A stretch of DNA of 33,570 nucleotides from Methyloglobulus morosus KoM1. Its GTDB lineage: Bacteria; Pseudomonadota; Gammaproteobacteria; Methylococcales; Methylomonadaceae. How positions within the stretch are numbered: position 1 is the stretch's first letter; each line of letters starts with the position of its first letter. The translations under genes and the position numbers were made by a program. Location of the stretch: the NCBI RefSeq assembly GCF_000496735.2, contig NZ_AYLO01000020.1, positions 1-33,570 of the forward strand, given 5' to 3'. A model generated the notes under the pieces. The model was given only the letters and a program-made list of their open reading frames with translations, searched no databases and was not told where the DNA came from. Positions 6,898-13,422 of this stretch are shown piece by piece.

Positions 6898-7596
6898 TTA
6901 TGGGTGATTAGGATTGTTTTTGTGGTGGTCTTCAACTTCTACTTCGCAGCCAGAATGATGACTGCTACTGTTGCTTGCTACCGTACAGTTATCGTCGCCT
7001 ATACCACCGCTGACATCATCGTGCCCGCCACCGCCATGAATGCTGTCATCGCCAGAATCACCCCTGATGACATCATCGCCGCCACTGCCGGAAAGAATGT
7101 CATTATCATCGCCACCGGATATCCTGTCTTTTCCGCCGCCACCGATGATGGAATCTGAACCGGAATCGCCAAGTAAGGTATCGTCATTGCCATCGCCATG
7201 GATTTGATCGTCTCCGTCGCCACCCGAAACCCTATCTTTTCCACCGCCGCCGCCGATGCTGTCATCACCACTGTCGCCTTTTAGTTTGTCATCACCTGAA
7301 TTACCTTCAAGGCTATCGTCGCCACTGCCGCCGCTGATTAAGTCGTTACCTGGCCCGCCCCTGATGGAATCATTCCCTTCGCCGCCGCAGATTTTATCAT
7401 CGCCGCCCCGTCCGAAAATGATGTCATTCCCCCCTTGACCATCAATAACGTCATTACCTGAAGTTCCAAGTATGAAATCATCCCCCGGCGTACCCATTCT
7501 GGTAGCATTTGAACCCAGGCAGGTGGTTGCACTGGCGGAAGCGGCGGACAACATGCCAATAACCACCAATAAGAATTTTAATTTTTGTATTTTCAT
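6898..7596 (-). CDS. secreted RTX (hemolysin-type calcium-binding) repeat protein
   Basis: The 232-residue product starts with a Sec-type signal peptide (hydrophobic core FLLVVIGMLSAASA, cleavage probably after ASA near residue 23). Almost all the mature chain, roughly residues 34-205, is about 19 tandem nonapeptides of the GGxGxDxUx kind, which in RTX proteins fold as a calcium-loaded parallel beta-roll outside the cell. Four cysteines (Cys26, one inside a repeat, two near the end) could form disulphides, and the tail is rich in His and acidic residues (EVEVEDHHKNNPNHP). No catalytic domain and no type I secretion neighbours are present. An RTX roll with a Sec signal is unusual, since most RTX proteins use a C-terminal type I signal. 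A stand-alone calcium-binding or surface-coat role is an inference. Confidence 0.85.
   Translation of the reverse strand: MKIQKLKFLLVVIGMLSAASASATTCLGSNATRMGTPGDDFILGTSGNDVIDGQGGNDIIFGRGGDDKICGGEGNDSIRGGPGNDLISGGSGDDSLEGNSGDDKLKGDSGDDSIGGGGGKDRVSGGDGDDQIHGDGNDDTLLGDSGSDSIIGGGGKDRISGGDDNDILSGSGGDDVIRGDSGDDSIHGGGGHDDVSGGIGDDNCTVASNSSSHHSGCEVEVEDHHKNNPNHP
6975..7500 (-). repeat. tandem 27-bp repeats encoding RTX nonapeptides
   Basis: The DNA repeats with a 27-bp period, each unit encoding one GGxGxDxUx nonapeptide. Some units are closely alike: GGGGKDR(V/I)S occurs twice and GDSGDDSI(G/H) occurs twice, five to eight units apart. This suggests duplication of blocks of several nonapeptides rather than single units. 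Such arrays can change length by slippage or recombination. Confidence 0.8.
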
Positions 7597-7995
7597 AAGT
7601 AACTACCTAAATTGTTTAAATTTCACTAAAGACCAAAGATGAAGACGGTACGTTTTTAGATTTCTTCATTACACGTTAATGACAAATTATCTTACATAAG
7701 TTCAATTACCATAAAAAATATTTCATTGTTAAATTTAGCGCGACCGTCCTCAATGCCTTAATTTACGGGTATTTTTTACATCTTAGCGCCCTGTTTTTTA
7801 TCAAATATCCTTCTTTTTATTTTCAATAACCTTCGCTTTTATTCAAATGCTCCAGCAAGCTCTATTTATGGGCTAAAAAATGGGATAATTTCAGTCGGGT
7901 CGACGTATCCCGCTTTGTATAGTAATCTTTACGACTAAACTTCTGGTCAATTTTAGACCAGTACATTACCACTCCAACGACTCTAAACAACCTCA
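7597..7995. promoter_or_regulatory. 399-bp divergent intergenic region with an inverted repeat
   Basis: This AT-rich gap separates the minus-strand RTX gene from the plus-strand EAL-HDOD gene and must hold both promoters. CTGGTC (7943-7948) and GACCAG (7956-7961) form a perfect inverted repeat with a 7-nt AT spacer, 35 bp before the EAL-HDOD start; it could be an operator. I see no convincing small gene or RNA gene in the rest. Confidence 0.4.
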
Positions 7996-9192
7996 ATGGC
8001 AGAATTTCTTATCGGGCGGCAGCAAATTTTTGACAAAGATCTGAATATTTTTGCCTATGAACTTTTGTTCCGCGGCAAAGATTTTGACCTGACGGATAAA
8101 GACGGCGCAACCCTTGCGACCAATCAAATCATCACCGATTCCATCCTGGAAATGGGGTTGAACAGCCTTGTCGGCCCCCATAAGGCTTTCATTAACTTTA
8201 CGACCCAGAACATCCTGGAAAAAACACCGTTAAACCTGCCTAGCGACCGGGTGGTTATTGAGGTCTTAGAAAACGTCGAAATCGATCTTACCGTCACCAA
8301 TAACTTAAGGGAATTTTCCCAACAAGGCTACACCATTGCATTGGATGACTTTGTTTTTTCAGATGAATGGTATCCGCTTTTAGAGTTTGCAAACATCATC
8401 AAGCTGGACGTTATGGCCATGGGGGAAGCAAAAACCCGGGAAGTCATTAAGGATCTCAAACCTTTCAATATTCAGTTGCTTGCGGAAAAAGTGGAGACTC
8501 GCGAAGAGTTCCAGTACTTGAAGGAGGCGGGCTGCAATTATTTTCAAGGCTATTTTTTCCACAAGCCCAATTTGGTTGCCGGTAAACGCTTGGGTGTGAA
8601 CCAAACCGCCGCCATGAGGCTGCTTACTGTCATCAACAATCCCGATGTCGAATTTGCAGACCTGAGCAAAGCCATATCCCAAGATGTCGGCCTCAGCTAC
8701 AAGCTGCTGCATTACATAAATTCCGCTTTTTTTACCTTGCCCAGCAAAATGGAGTCGATACAACGTGCCATTTCCTATTTAGGGCTTAAAGAAGTCAGGC
8801 GCTGGTCGAACATTCTCACGCTGGCCACCCTGTCCGATAAACCCGAAGTATCATTACAGGGTGCGCTGATCCGAGGAAAAATGTGCGAAGAGCTTGGCAG
8901 GCTGATTGGTGAAAAACCCGACCATTTTTTCCTGGTTGGTATCCTATCCAGCCTGGACACCATTCTTGACATCCCTTTGGAAGAAGCAATGCAACAACTT
9001 CCATTGGCGAGCGACATAAAATCCGCGATCCTGGACAAACAAGGGCTAGCCGGAGAAGCCCTCGAATGCGTTATCAATTATGAACGCTGGAACCATTCTG
9101 GCATGCATTTCAAAAATCTGGACCAATTATTGATTAGTGATGCCTATTATAAGGGCATCACCTGGGCTAAAGATGTATTAGGCAATTTGTGA
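7996..9192 (+). CDS. EAL-HDOD signalling protein (YuxH/CdgJ type)
   Basis: The 398-residue protein joins an N-terminal EAL domain (about residues 1-200) to a C-terminal HDOD domain (about 205-390). EAL domains hydrolyse cyclic di-GMP or bind it; HDOD domains are HD-related modules found in bacterial signalling proteins. The EAL motif is altered to YELLFRG, as usual in this family, but several metal or substrate positions appear kept: the E of ELL, INFT, VIEVLE, LDDF, IKLD, EKVE and QGYFF. Activity therefore cannot be ruled out from sequence. In Vibrio cholerae, CdgJ of this architecture affects motility. The gene is alone on the plus strand, with a candidate operator upstream, and converges on the response regulator gene. 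Confidence 0.9.
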   Translation: MAEFLIGRQQIFDKDLNIFAYELLFRGKDFDLTDKDGATLATNQIITDSILEMGLNSLVGPHKAFINFTTQNILEKTPLNLPSDRVVIEVLENVEIDLTVTNNLREFSQQGYTIALDDFVFSDEWYPLLEFANIIKLDVMAMGEAKTREVIKDLKPFNIQLLAEKVETREEFQYLKEAGCNYFQGYFFHKPNLVAGKRLGVNQTAAMRLLTVINNPDVEFADLSKAISQDVGLSYKLLHYINSAFFTLPSKMESIQRAISYLGLKEVRRWSNILTLATLSDKPEVSLQGALIRGKMCEELGRLIGEKPDHFFLVGILSSLDTILDIPLEEAMQQLPLASDIKSAILDKQGLAGEALECVINYERWNHSGMHFKNLDQLLISDAYYKGITWAKDVLGNL

Positions 9193-9245
9193 CCACAGGA
9201 CCACACCCATCTTCGGACCATTTATTGCTGAGGCTATGCTTGTTG

Positions 9246-9902
9246 CTATTTGAGCCTATAAATATCGATTAAGCGCATTTTAATCGCCCAATGCACCAGT
9301 CCTATATCGCTATTCACGCCGATCTTGCTTTTTACAAGGTAATAGCAATTTGAAACCGTCTTGGCGCTGATACTCAATGTTTGCGCTATTTCTTCCTTAG
9401 ATTTTCCTTCTGCCAGCAGGCGTAATATTTCAAATTCGCGGGACGTCAAGCTTTCCAGCGCCGCCGTTTCGTGGCCCGTTTTTTCTAAAGCGAGTGCCTG
9501 GGCGATGTCCGGGCTTAACGTGCGGCGACCGGAATACACGTCATGAATGGCATTTAACAACACTTCAGGTGGGCTGCTTTTGGTCACATAACCCAACGCA
9601 CCCGCATTGATGGCTTGCGCGGCGAAGCGGGGATTCTGGTGCATGGTGAACACCAGGATTTTTGCCCGCGGATTCCGCTGTTTGATCCGTGCTATCGTTT
9701 CTACGCCGCTTTGCCCAGGCAAGGACAGGTCCATGATAGTAACATCCGGCGTGTGCAATTTATATTGCTGATAGGCTTGGTTGCCGTCGATTGCTTCGGC
9801 GATTACCTCTAAATCCGGCTGTTTCTTCAACAATGCCCGATAACCTTCCCGGACAATGGCATGGTCATCCACTAATAGGATGGAAATCTTGCCAGTCACC
9901 AT
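9246..9902 (-). CDS. NarL/FixJ-type response regulator
   Basis: The 218-residue protein has an N-terminal receiver domain (SILLVDDHAIVREGYRALL, acidic pocket Asp12-Asp13, phosphoacceptor Asp58 in IMDLSLPGQSG, conserved Lys in GYVTKSSP) and a C-terminal LuxR-type helix-turn-helix (LTSREFEILRLLAEGKSKEEIAQTLSISAKTVSNCYYLVKSKI). It would be phosphorylated by the histidine kinase encoded only 3 bp upstream. The kinase class with a dimerisation domain of the NarX/DegS kind is the normal partner. The recognition helix contains SNCYYLVKSKI instead of the common NHRSNIKRKL, so its DNA target is probably specific to this lineage. Targets cannot be told from sequence; the divergent cupin operon is the nearest candidate. 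Confidence 0.93.
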   Translation of the reverse strand: MVTGKISILLVDDHAIVREGYRALLKKQPDLEVIAEAIDGNQAYQQYKLHTPDVTIMDLSLPGQSGVETIARIKQRNPRAKILVFTMHQNPRFAAQAINAGALGYVTKSSPPEVLLNAIHDVYSGRRTLSPDIAQALALEKTGHETAALESLTSREFEILRLLAEGKSKEEIAQTLSISAKTVSNCYYLVKSKIGVNSDIGLVHWAIKMRLIDIYRLK

Positions 9903-9905
9903 GAT

Positions 9906-11309
9906 TTATATCTCGCTTGTTATCTGCATAGGCAGGATTACCTTAACTATCAGCCCACCGCCCTTGCGTGCGGCCAAGTCAAGCTGCCCCCCCAATCCGT
10001 TTACCCGTTCACGAATGCCTAATAGCCCTATGCCCTTATTTTCCGCCAACGGTAATACGACCATTATGCCGTTGTCTTCAATTGTCAGGGTGATTGCTTG
10101 CCCAGCGAGTATTAAGGCCACCACCACCTGTGTTGCGCGGGAATGCTTGGCGATATTCGTCAGCCCTTCTTGGACAATACGATACAAGGTGATGGGAAGT
10201 GGGCCTGATAGCAATTGGAAGTCGCCCTCAATAATAAGCTGACAATAAACTTGCCCAGCGTATTGGTTATTCCACTCCGAAATCATCGTGTCCAAGCTGG
10301 CTGCTAGCCCCAATTCATCAAGCTCTGCTGGGCGCAGGCGCATAAGCAGTGTCCGTACTGTTTCCATAACACGACGGTTGATCTTGGCGATACTTTCGGT
10401 TTCCGGTACGAGTTGCGGGCAATCCGTTTTTGCGGTTTGCACAATAGATGACGAGAGGGCATTAATTGCCGACAGGCATTGGCCGAATTCATCGTGCAGC
10501 TCCCGCGCCAAATAACGGCGCTCCTCTTCTTGCACCAACATGAGCTGCAAAACCAGTTTTTTACGCTCGGAAAGCAGCCGTTTTTGCGTGGCGGCAAAGT
10601 CATTGATGGCCGCGCCGATAAGTTGCCATTCGATCAACTTAAACGGTGGCAAAACTGTCGCAGAGTCGGCAGTTTGCATTTTTTCCAGATTGTCTACGAT
10701 CACTTGAACGGGGTGTAATGCACGGTAAATCGATAAATATACCAACAAACAAACGGCGATGGCCGTACTGGCAGAAAGCCCTAACAATCCGGTCAGGCCG
10801 TCCCAAGCCCTCGCCAATTCAATTTCTGCACTGGGAATGACAGTGATAGTGCCATAGCTTTGTCCCTTAAATGACAGTGTTCGAGTTAGCTCAATACCCG
10901 AATTAAAAATCCTTCGATAGAGCTTTTCAAATATGACCGGCCAGCGTTTGATAGATGGGTCTTCGCCTTGGCAAAGGCCGTAAGTTGCCTCGCGATTAGC
11001 CGAAACGTAACGGAAGCAGACTCCAGAGGCGGCATGGGTCTGCTTCCAGAGTTCAAAATCAGGAAAATGTCGTAAGTCTTGCAGGTTGGCATCGATACGT
11101 AAAAGTTGGATTTCCAAATATTTGCCTATCGAATCAAGCGTCATTGCCGCTTCTTGCTTGACCTGCCGATTATTCTGAAACAACACATAAGCGGCCGTTG
11201 CCATTAAGCAGACAGTAGCGACCAAGACGATTTGTAGGAGTAAATGGGCTTTCAGGTTCACGGGGCAACTCTGTGTTCGACTATTGTGCGAGTTCGTAAT
11301 TACTTGCAT
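9906..11309 (-). CDS. membrane sensor histidine kinase, NarX/DegS class
   Basis: The kinase has a first transmembrane helix (LLLQIVLVATVCLMATAAYVLF), a periplasmic sensing part of about 125 residues, a second helix (GLLGLSASTAIAVCLLVYLSIY), a HAMP-like linker, a HisKA_3 phosphoacceptor site (YLARELHDEFGQC) and a HATPase domain with QEGLTNIAKHSRA and EDNG boxes and a glycine-rich GIGLLGIRERV. The open frame runs back to TTG 11435, where an AGGA ribosome site can be seen. I prefer ATG 11309 (467 residues), because it puts the first helix near the N-terminus and leaves the palindrome at 11353-11367 outside the gene; GTG 11261 is a third option. It pairs with the regulator downstream. The sensed signal is not evident. 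Confidence 0.9.
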   Translation of the reverse strand: MQVITNSHNSRTQSCPVNLKAHLLLQIVLVATVCLMATAAYVLFQNNRQVKQEAAMTLDSIGKYLEIQLLRIDANLQDLRHFPDFELWKQTHAASGVCFRYVSANREATYGLCQGEDPSIKRWPVIFEKLYRRIFNSGIELTRTLSFKGQSYGTITVIPSAEIELARAWDGLTGLLGLSASTAIAVCLLVYLSIYRALHPVQVIVDNLEKMQTADSATVLPPFKLIEWQLIGAAINDFAATQKRLLSERKKLVLQLMLVQEEERRYLARELHDEFGQCLSAINALSSSIVQTAKTDCPQLVPETESIAKINRRVMETVRTLLMRLRPAELDELGLAASLDTMISEWNNQYAGQVYCQLIIEGDFQLLSGPLPITLYRIVQEGLTNIAKHSRATQVVVALILAGQAITLTIEDNGIMVVLPLAENKGIGLLGIRERVNGLGGQLDLAARKGGGLIVKVILPMQITSEI

Positions 11310-11352
11310 TCTATGCGGCAATATCGGTAGAAGAAAGCCTTCTTCGCTTTGT

Positions 11353-11380
11353 CGGGCAAATTGCCCGTTGATCTCGGGCA
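11353..11380. promoter_or_regulatory. palindromic operator candidate between the kinase and cupin genes
   Basis: CGGGCAA (11353-11359), a central A and TTGCCCG (11361-11367) form a perfect 15-bp palindrome, and a third half-site CGGGCA follows at 11375-11380. This is the pattern expected for a dimeric regulator with an extra half-site. It lies between the divergent histidine kinase and cupin genes, about 95 bp before the cupin start. It could be bound by the response regulator of this locus. Confidence 0.5.
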
Positions 11381-11462
11381 GATATCCGATTACTCGTTTT
11401 GATCCAGTTGTTATGCTTAAACCGTATAGAGACAATCATTCCTAAATACGGAGAAAACCCTA

Positions 11463-11900
11463 ATGACCGCTTACCGTTTTGATGATCGCAATATCCAGTG
11501 GCACAAACTGGGTGATTTTGAACATTTCGTTTATTCCATTCTTGATATCGACAGGGAAAACAATATTGCCGATGTCATTTTTAAGTTTGAACCCCACCAA
11601 CCGATAGTCTTACATCGGCACAAAGTGCTTAACAAAACGCTGGTCATTCAAGGTGAGCATCGTCTTTATGAACCGAATGGCGATTTGAAGGAAGTTCGCC
11701 CAGTTGGCAGTTATACCTCCAGTCCTGCCAATCCGGACCCGCATCGAGAATGCGGCGGCGATGAAGGTGCGGTGGTTTTTTTCAGCATTCGTGGCAATAG
11801 TAATGAAGGTATGCTTTATGAACTACTCGACGACCAGCAAAACCTTATTGGGGCAATTACGATGCAAGACCTTATCGCTTTGCATGAAGCCGATAAATAA
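11463..11900 (+). CDS. cupin-domain protein
   Basis: The 145-residue protein fits a single small beta-barrel cupin. A first metal-binding motif is visible as LHRHK followed by a glutamate in GEHRLYE, and a second conserved region reads PDPHRECGGDEGAVVFF. Such proteins may be dioxygenases, sensors or small-ligand binders; ChrR-like and acetylacetone-cleaving cupins share this look, but I cannot assign a substrate. A GGAG ribosome site lies about 8 nt before the ATG. The gene is divergent from the two-component system and is followed after 19 bp by a DUF2380-type exported protein, probably in one operon. Confidence 0.82.
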   Translation: MTAYRFDDRNIQWHKLGDFEHFVYSILDIDRENNIADVIFKFEPHQPIVLHRHKVLNKTLVIQGEHRLYEPNGDLKEVRPVGSYTSSPANPDPHRECGGDEGAVVFFSIRGNSNEGMLYELLDDQQNLIGAITMQDLIALHEADK

Positions 11901-11919
11901 TTGCCGTGGAATAAAGACT

Positions 11920-12456
11920 ATGAACCGCACTCAGTTGAACCTATTTATTTTGAATTTATGCTTACTATTTTTAGGATATTGCGCTAACGCTAAAGCGGGA
12001 ATACGGATCGCCATTTTGGATTTTGAACTTAACGACTTGACTTCCCTACCGAATACCCAGGATGAGTTGACCCGAACCGGATCGTTAAAACCCTTGCTAG
12101 AACAAGCTATGAGCCAGAAAGCTAACTACGAGGTCATTCATATTGGCCATGATGAACAACAGTCGGCCAATGCCGGTTTCGGCTACCTGTTTCGCTTCCA
12201 CGATGAAGCCGCCAAGCTGGGGAAAAAATTTGGCGCTGATTGGATTATTGTCGGGCAACACAGCAAGCCAAGCTTCTTGGAATCCTCTTTAATTGCTGAT
12301 GTCATTAACGTAGGAACGGCCAGCAGGGTCGTCGAGTTGATTGTCGATTTAAAAGGCAATCATGCAAAGGTAACTGAACATGCGGTCAGAAACTTGTCCG
12401 AAAAAATTGATCGCGCTATTTTGCGCCAGGATAAACAACCTCGTATGAACCCTTAA
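11920..12456 (+). CDS. exported DUF2380/DUF3280-like protein
   Basis: Start at ATG 11920 is preferred over the longer frame beginning at 11704, which would lie inside the cupin gene. The 178-residue protein then begins with a signal peptide (MNRTQLNLFILNLCLLFLGYCANAKA) directly followed by IRIAILDFELNDLTSLP, the N-terminal signature of the DUF2380 family. Further on come FGADWIIVGQHSKPSFL and a pattern of mixed strands and helices. Members are periplasmic proteins of unknown function; in methylotrophs they occur near redox enzyme genes, which is a recollection and not shown here. It is the second gene of the operon with the cupin. Confidence 0.8.
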   Translation: MNRTQLNLFILNLCLLFLGYCANAKAGIRIAILDFELNDLTSLPNTQDELTRTGSLKPLLEQAMSQKANYEVIHIGHDEQQSANAGFGYLFRFHDEAAKLGKKFGADWIIVGQHSKPSFLESSLIADVINVGTASRVVELIVDLKGNHAKVTEHAVRNLSEKIDRAILRQDKQPRMNP

Positions 12457-12457
12457 A

Positions 12458-12574
12458 TCAGTGATGCCATTTTTTCTTCTGATCCTGACCCGGCCACCAA
12501 TCAATTGGTTTGATGCCCTGTAAACTGACTGCATTTGTGCTTAGTCGCCGGTCATGAAACAGGTTCCATATCAG
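12458..12574 (-). pseudogene. probable 3' remnant of an unidentified gene
   Basis: The 324-bp gap between the DUF2380 gene and the methyltransferase gene holds a 38-codon open frame on the minus strand that ends at 12458. It starts straight after an in-frame stop (12575-12577) and contains no ATG, GTG or TTG start. Its translation looks protein-like rather than random: it includes NLFHDRRLSTNAVSLQG and then IKPIDWWPGQDQKKKWHH before the stop. I therefore read it as the C-terminal end of a decayed gene. The rest of the gap (12578-12780) shows no supported gene; a 65-codon plus-strand frame there has no convincing features. Confidence 0.35.
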
Positions 12575-12780
12575 TTATCGTTTGAAAGGAGATTCGCAAT
12601 TTTATTGTCGCGAAAGCTTATTCGTGGTAAAAAAACGCGGTTGTTTGCAATTACAAATAGGGTATGTCTGGGTTTCATTTTTCATCGACGCGATCTACGC
12701 TGACAAAGAAATTTCTGCACATTGGCATGGGGGGAAATTGTTAATGACCCGTCTTAGTCGACAAAGGCACGTAAGCTGAT

Positions 12781-13329
12781 ATGAACGAGTTGATTATCTT
12801 CTTTGGGGCTACGGCATTTTTTGTATGGGTCTCTTGGTCTTCACTGCTCAAACCCATTTCGCATGGTTTTTACCGATTTTTTGCGTGGGAATGTATGCTG
12901 GTCTTAATACTGCTCAATTTACCGATGTGGACGAAAAACCCCAGCTCGCCGCTTCAGATTGCCTCGTGGTCACTGCTAATAATCTCCATCCTCCTTGCAC
13001 TGCATGCGATCCACCTGCTGTTCAGCATTGGCCAACCCAACGAAGATCGCCGCGAACCGGAACTATTCCCTTTCGAAAGAACGTCGGCCTTAGTGACGAC
13101 GGGAGCTTATCGCTACATCCGGCATCCTATGTATGCCGCCTTACTCTTCCTCGCCTGGGGTGCCTTCTTAAAAGATATTTCAATATCCAGCACCGTGTTA
13201 GTTGGCGGAGCCAGCATCGCACTCTTTTTTACCGCTCTACGTGAAGAAGAGGAGTGCAAACATCACTTCGGTACGGACTATATCGAGTATATCAAAACAA
13301 GCAAACGCTTCGTCCCGTTTGTGTTCTGA
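12781..13329 (+). CDS. isoprenylcysteine carboxyl methyltransferase-like membrane protein
   Basis: The 182-residue protein has four to five hydrophobic segments and the hallmark of the ICMT/PEMT methyltransferase family near its C-terminus: TGAYRYIRHPMYAALLFLAWG, followed by EEEECKHHFGTDYIEYIKTSKRFVPF. In this family the RHPMY segment and the later EE pair contribute to SAM binding within the membrane. Bacterial members methylate diverse lipid or isoprenoid substrates, so a specific substrate cannot be named. The gene is alone on the plus strand, after a gap with a gene remnant, and converges on the large lipoprotein gene. No good ribosome site is visible. Confidence 0.85.
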   Translation: MNELIIFFGATAFFVWVSWSSLLKPISHGFYRFFAWECMLVLILLNLPMWTKNPSSPLQIASWSLLIISILLALHAIHLLFSIGQPNEDRREPELFPFERTSALVTTGAYRYIRHPMYAALLFLAWGAFLKDISISSTVLVGGASIALFFTALREEEECKHHFGTDYIEYIKTSKRFVPFVF

Positions 13330-13422
13330 CGATACGCACCTAAATTTTACCTGCTTGCTTGGGTTGAGAAACTCAATTCAGGCTTCCGCAACTTAGCGGT
13401 TACTTACAAACTTTTCTCCTTT

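Noticed and set aside
6900-7560. Overlapping plus- and minus-strand frames in the RTX gene
   Set aside because: They are frame shadows created by the 27-bp tandem repeats.
7597-7995. Small RNA or small gene in the 399-bp gap
   Set aside because: No frame with a start and ribosome site, and no strong hairpin followed by a T-run.
11310-11435. N-terminal 42 codons of the histidine kinase from a TTG start
   Set aside because: An AGGA is present, but the extension would place a 15-bp palindrome inside the gene and a long unstructured tail before the first helix. Not fully excluded.
12582-12779. 65-codon plus-strand frame before the methyltransferase gene
   Set aside because: The AAGGAG lies inside the frame and not before its start; composition is not protein-like and no family pattern is visible.
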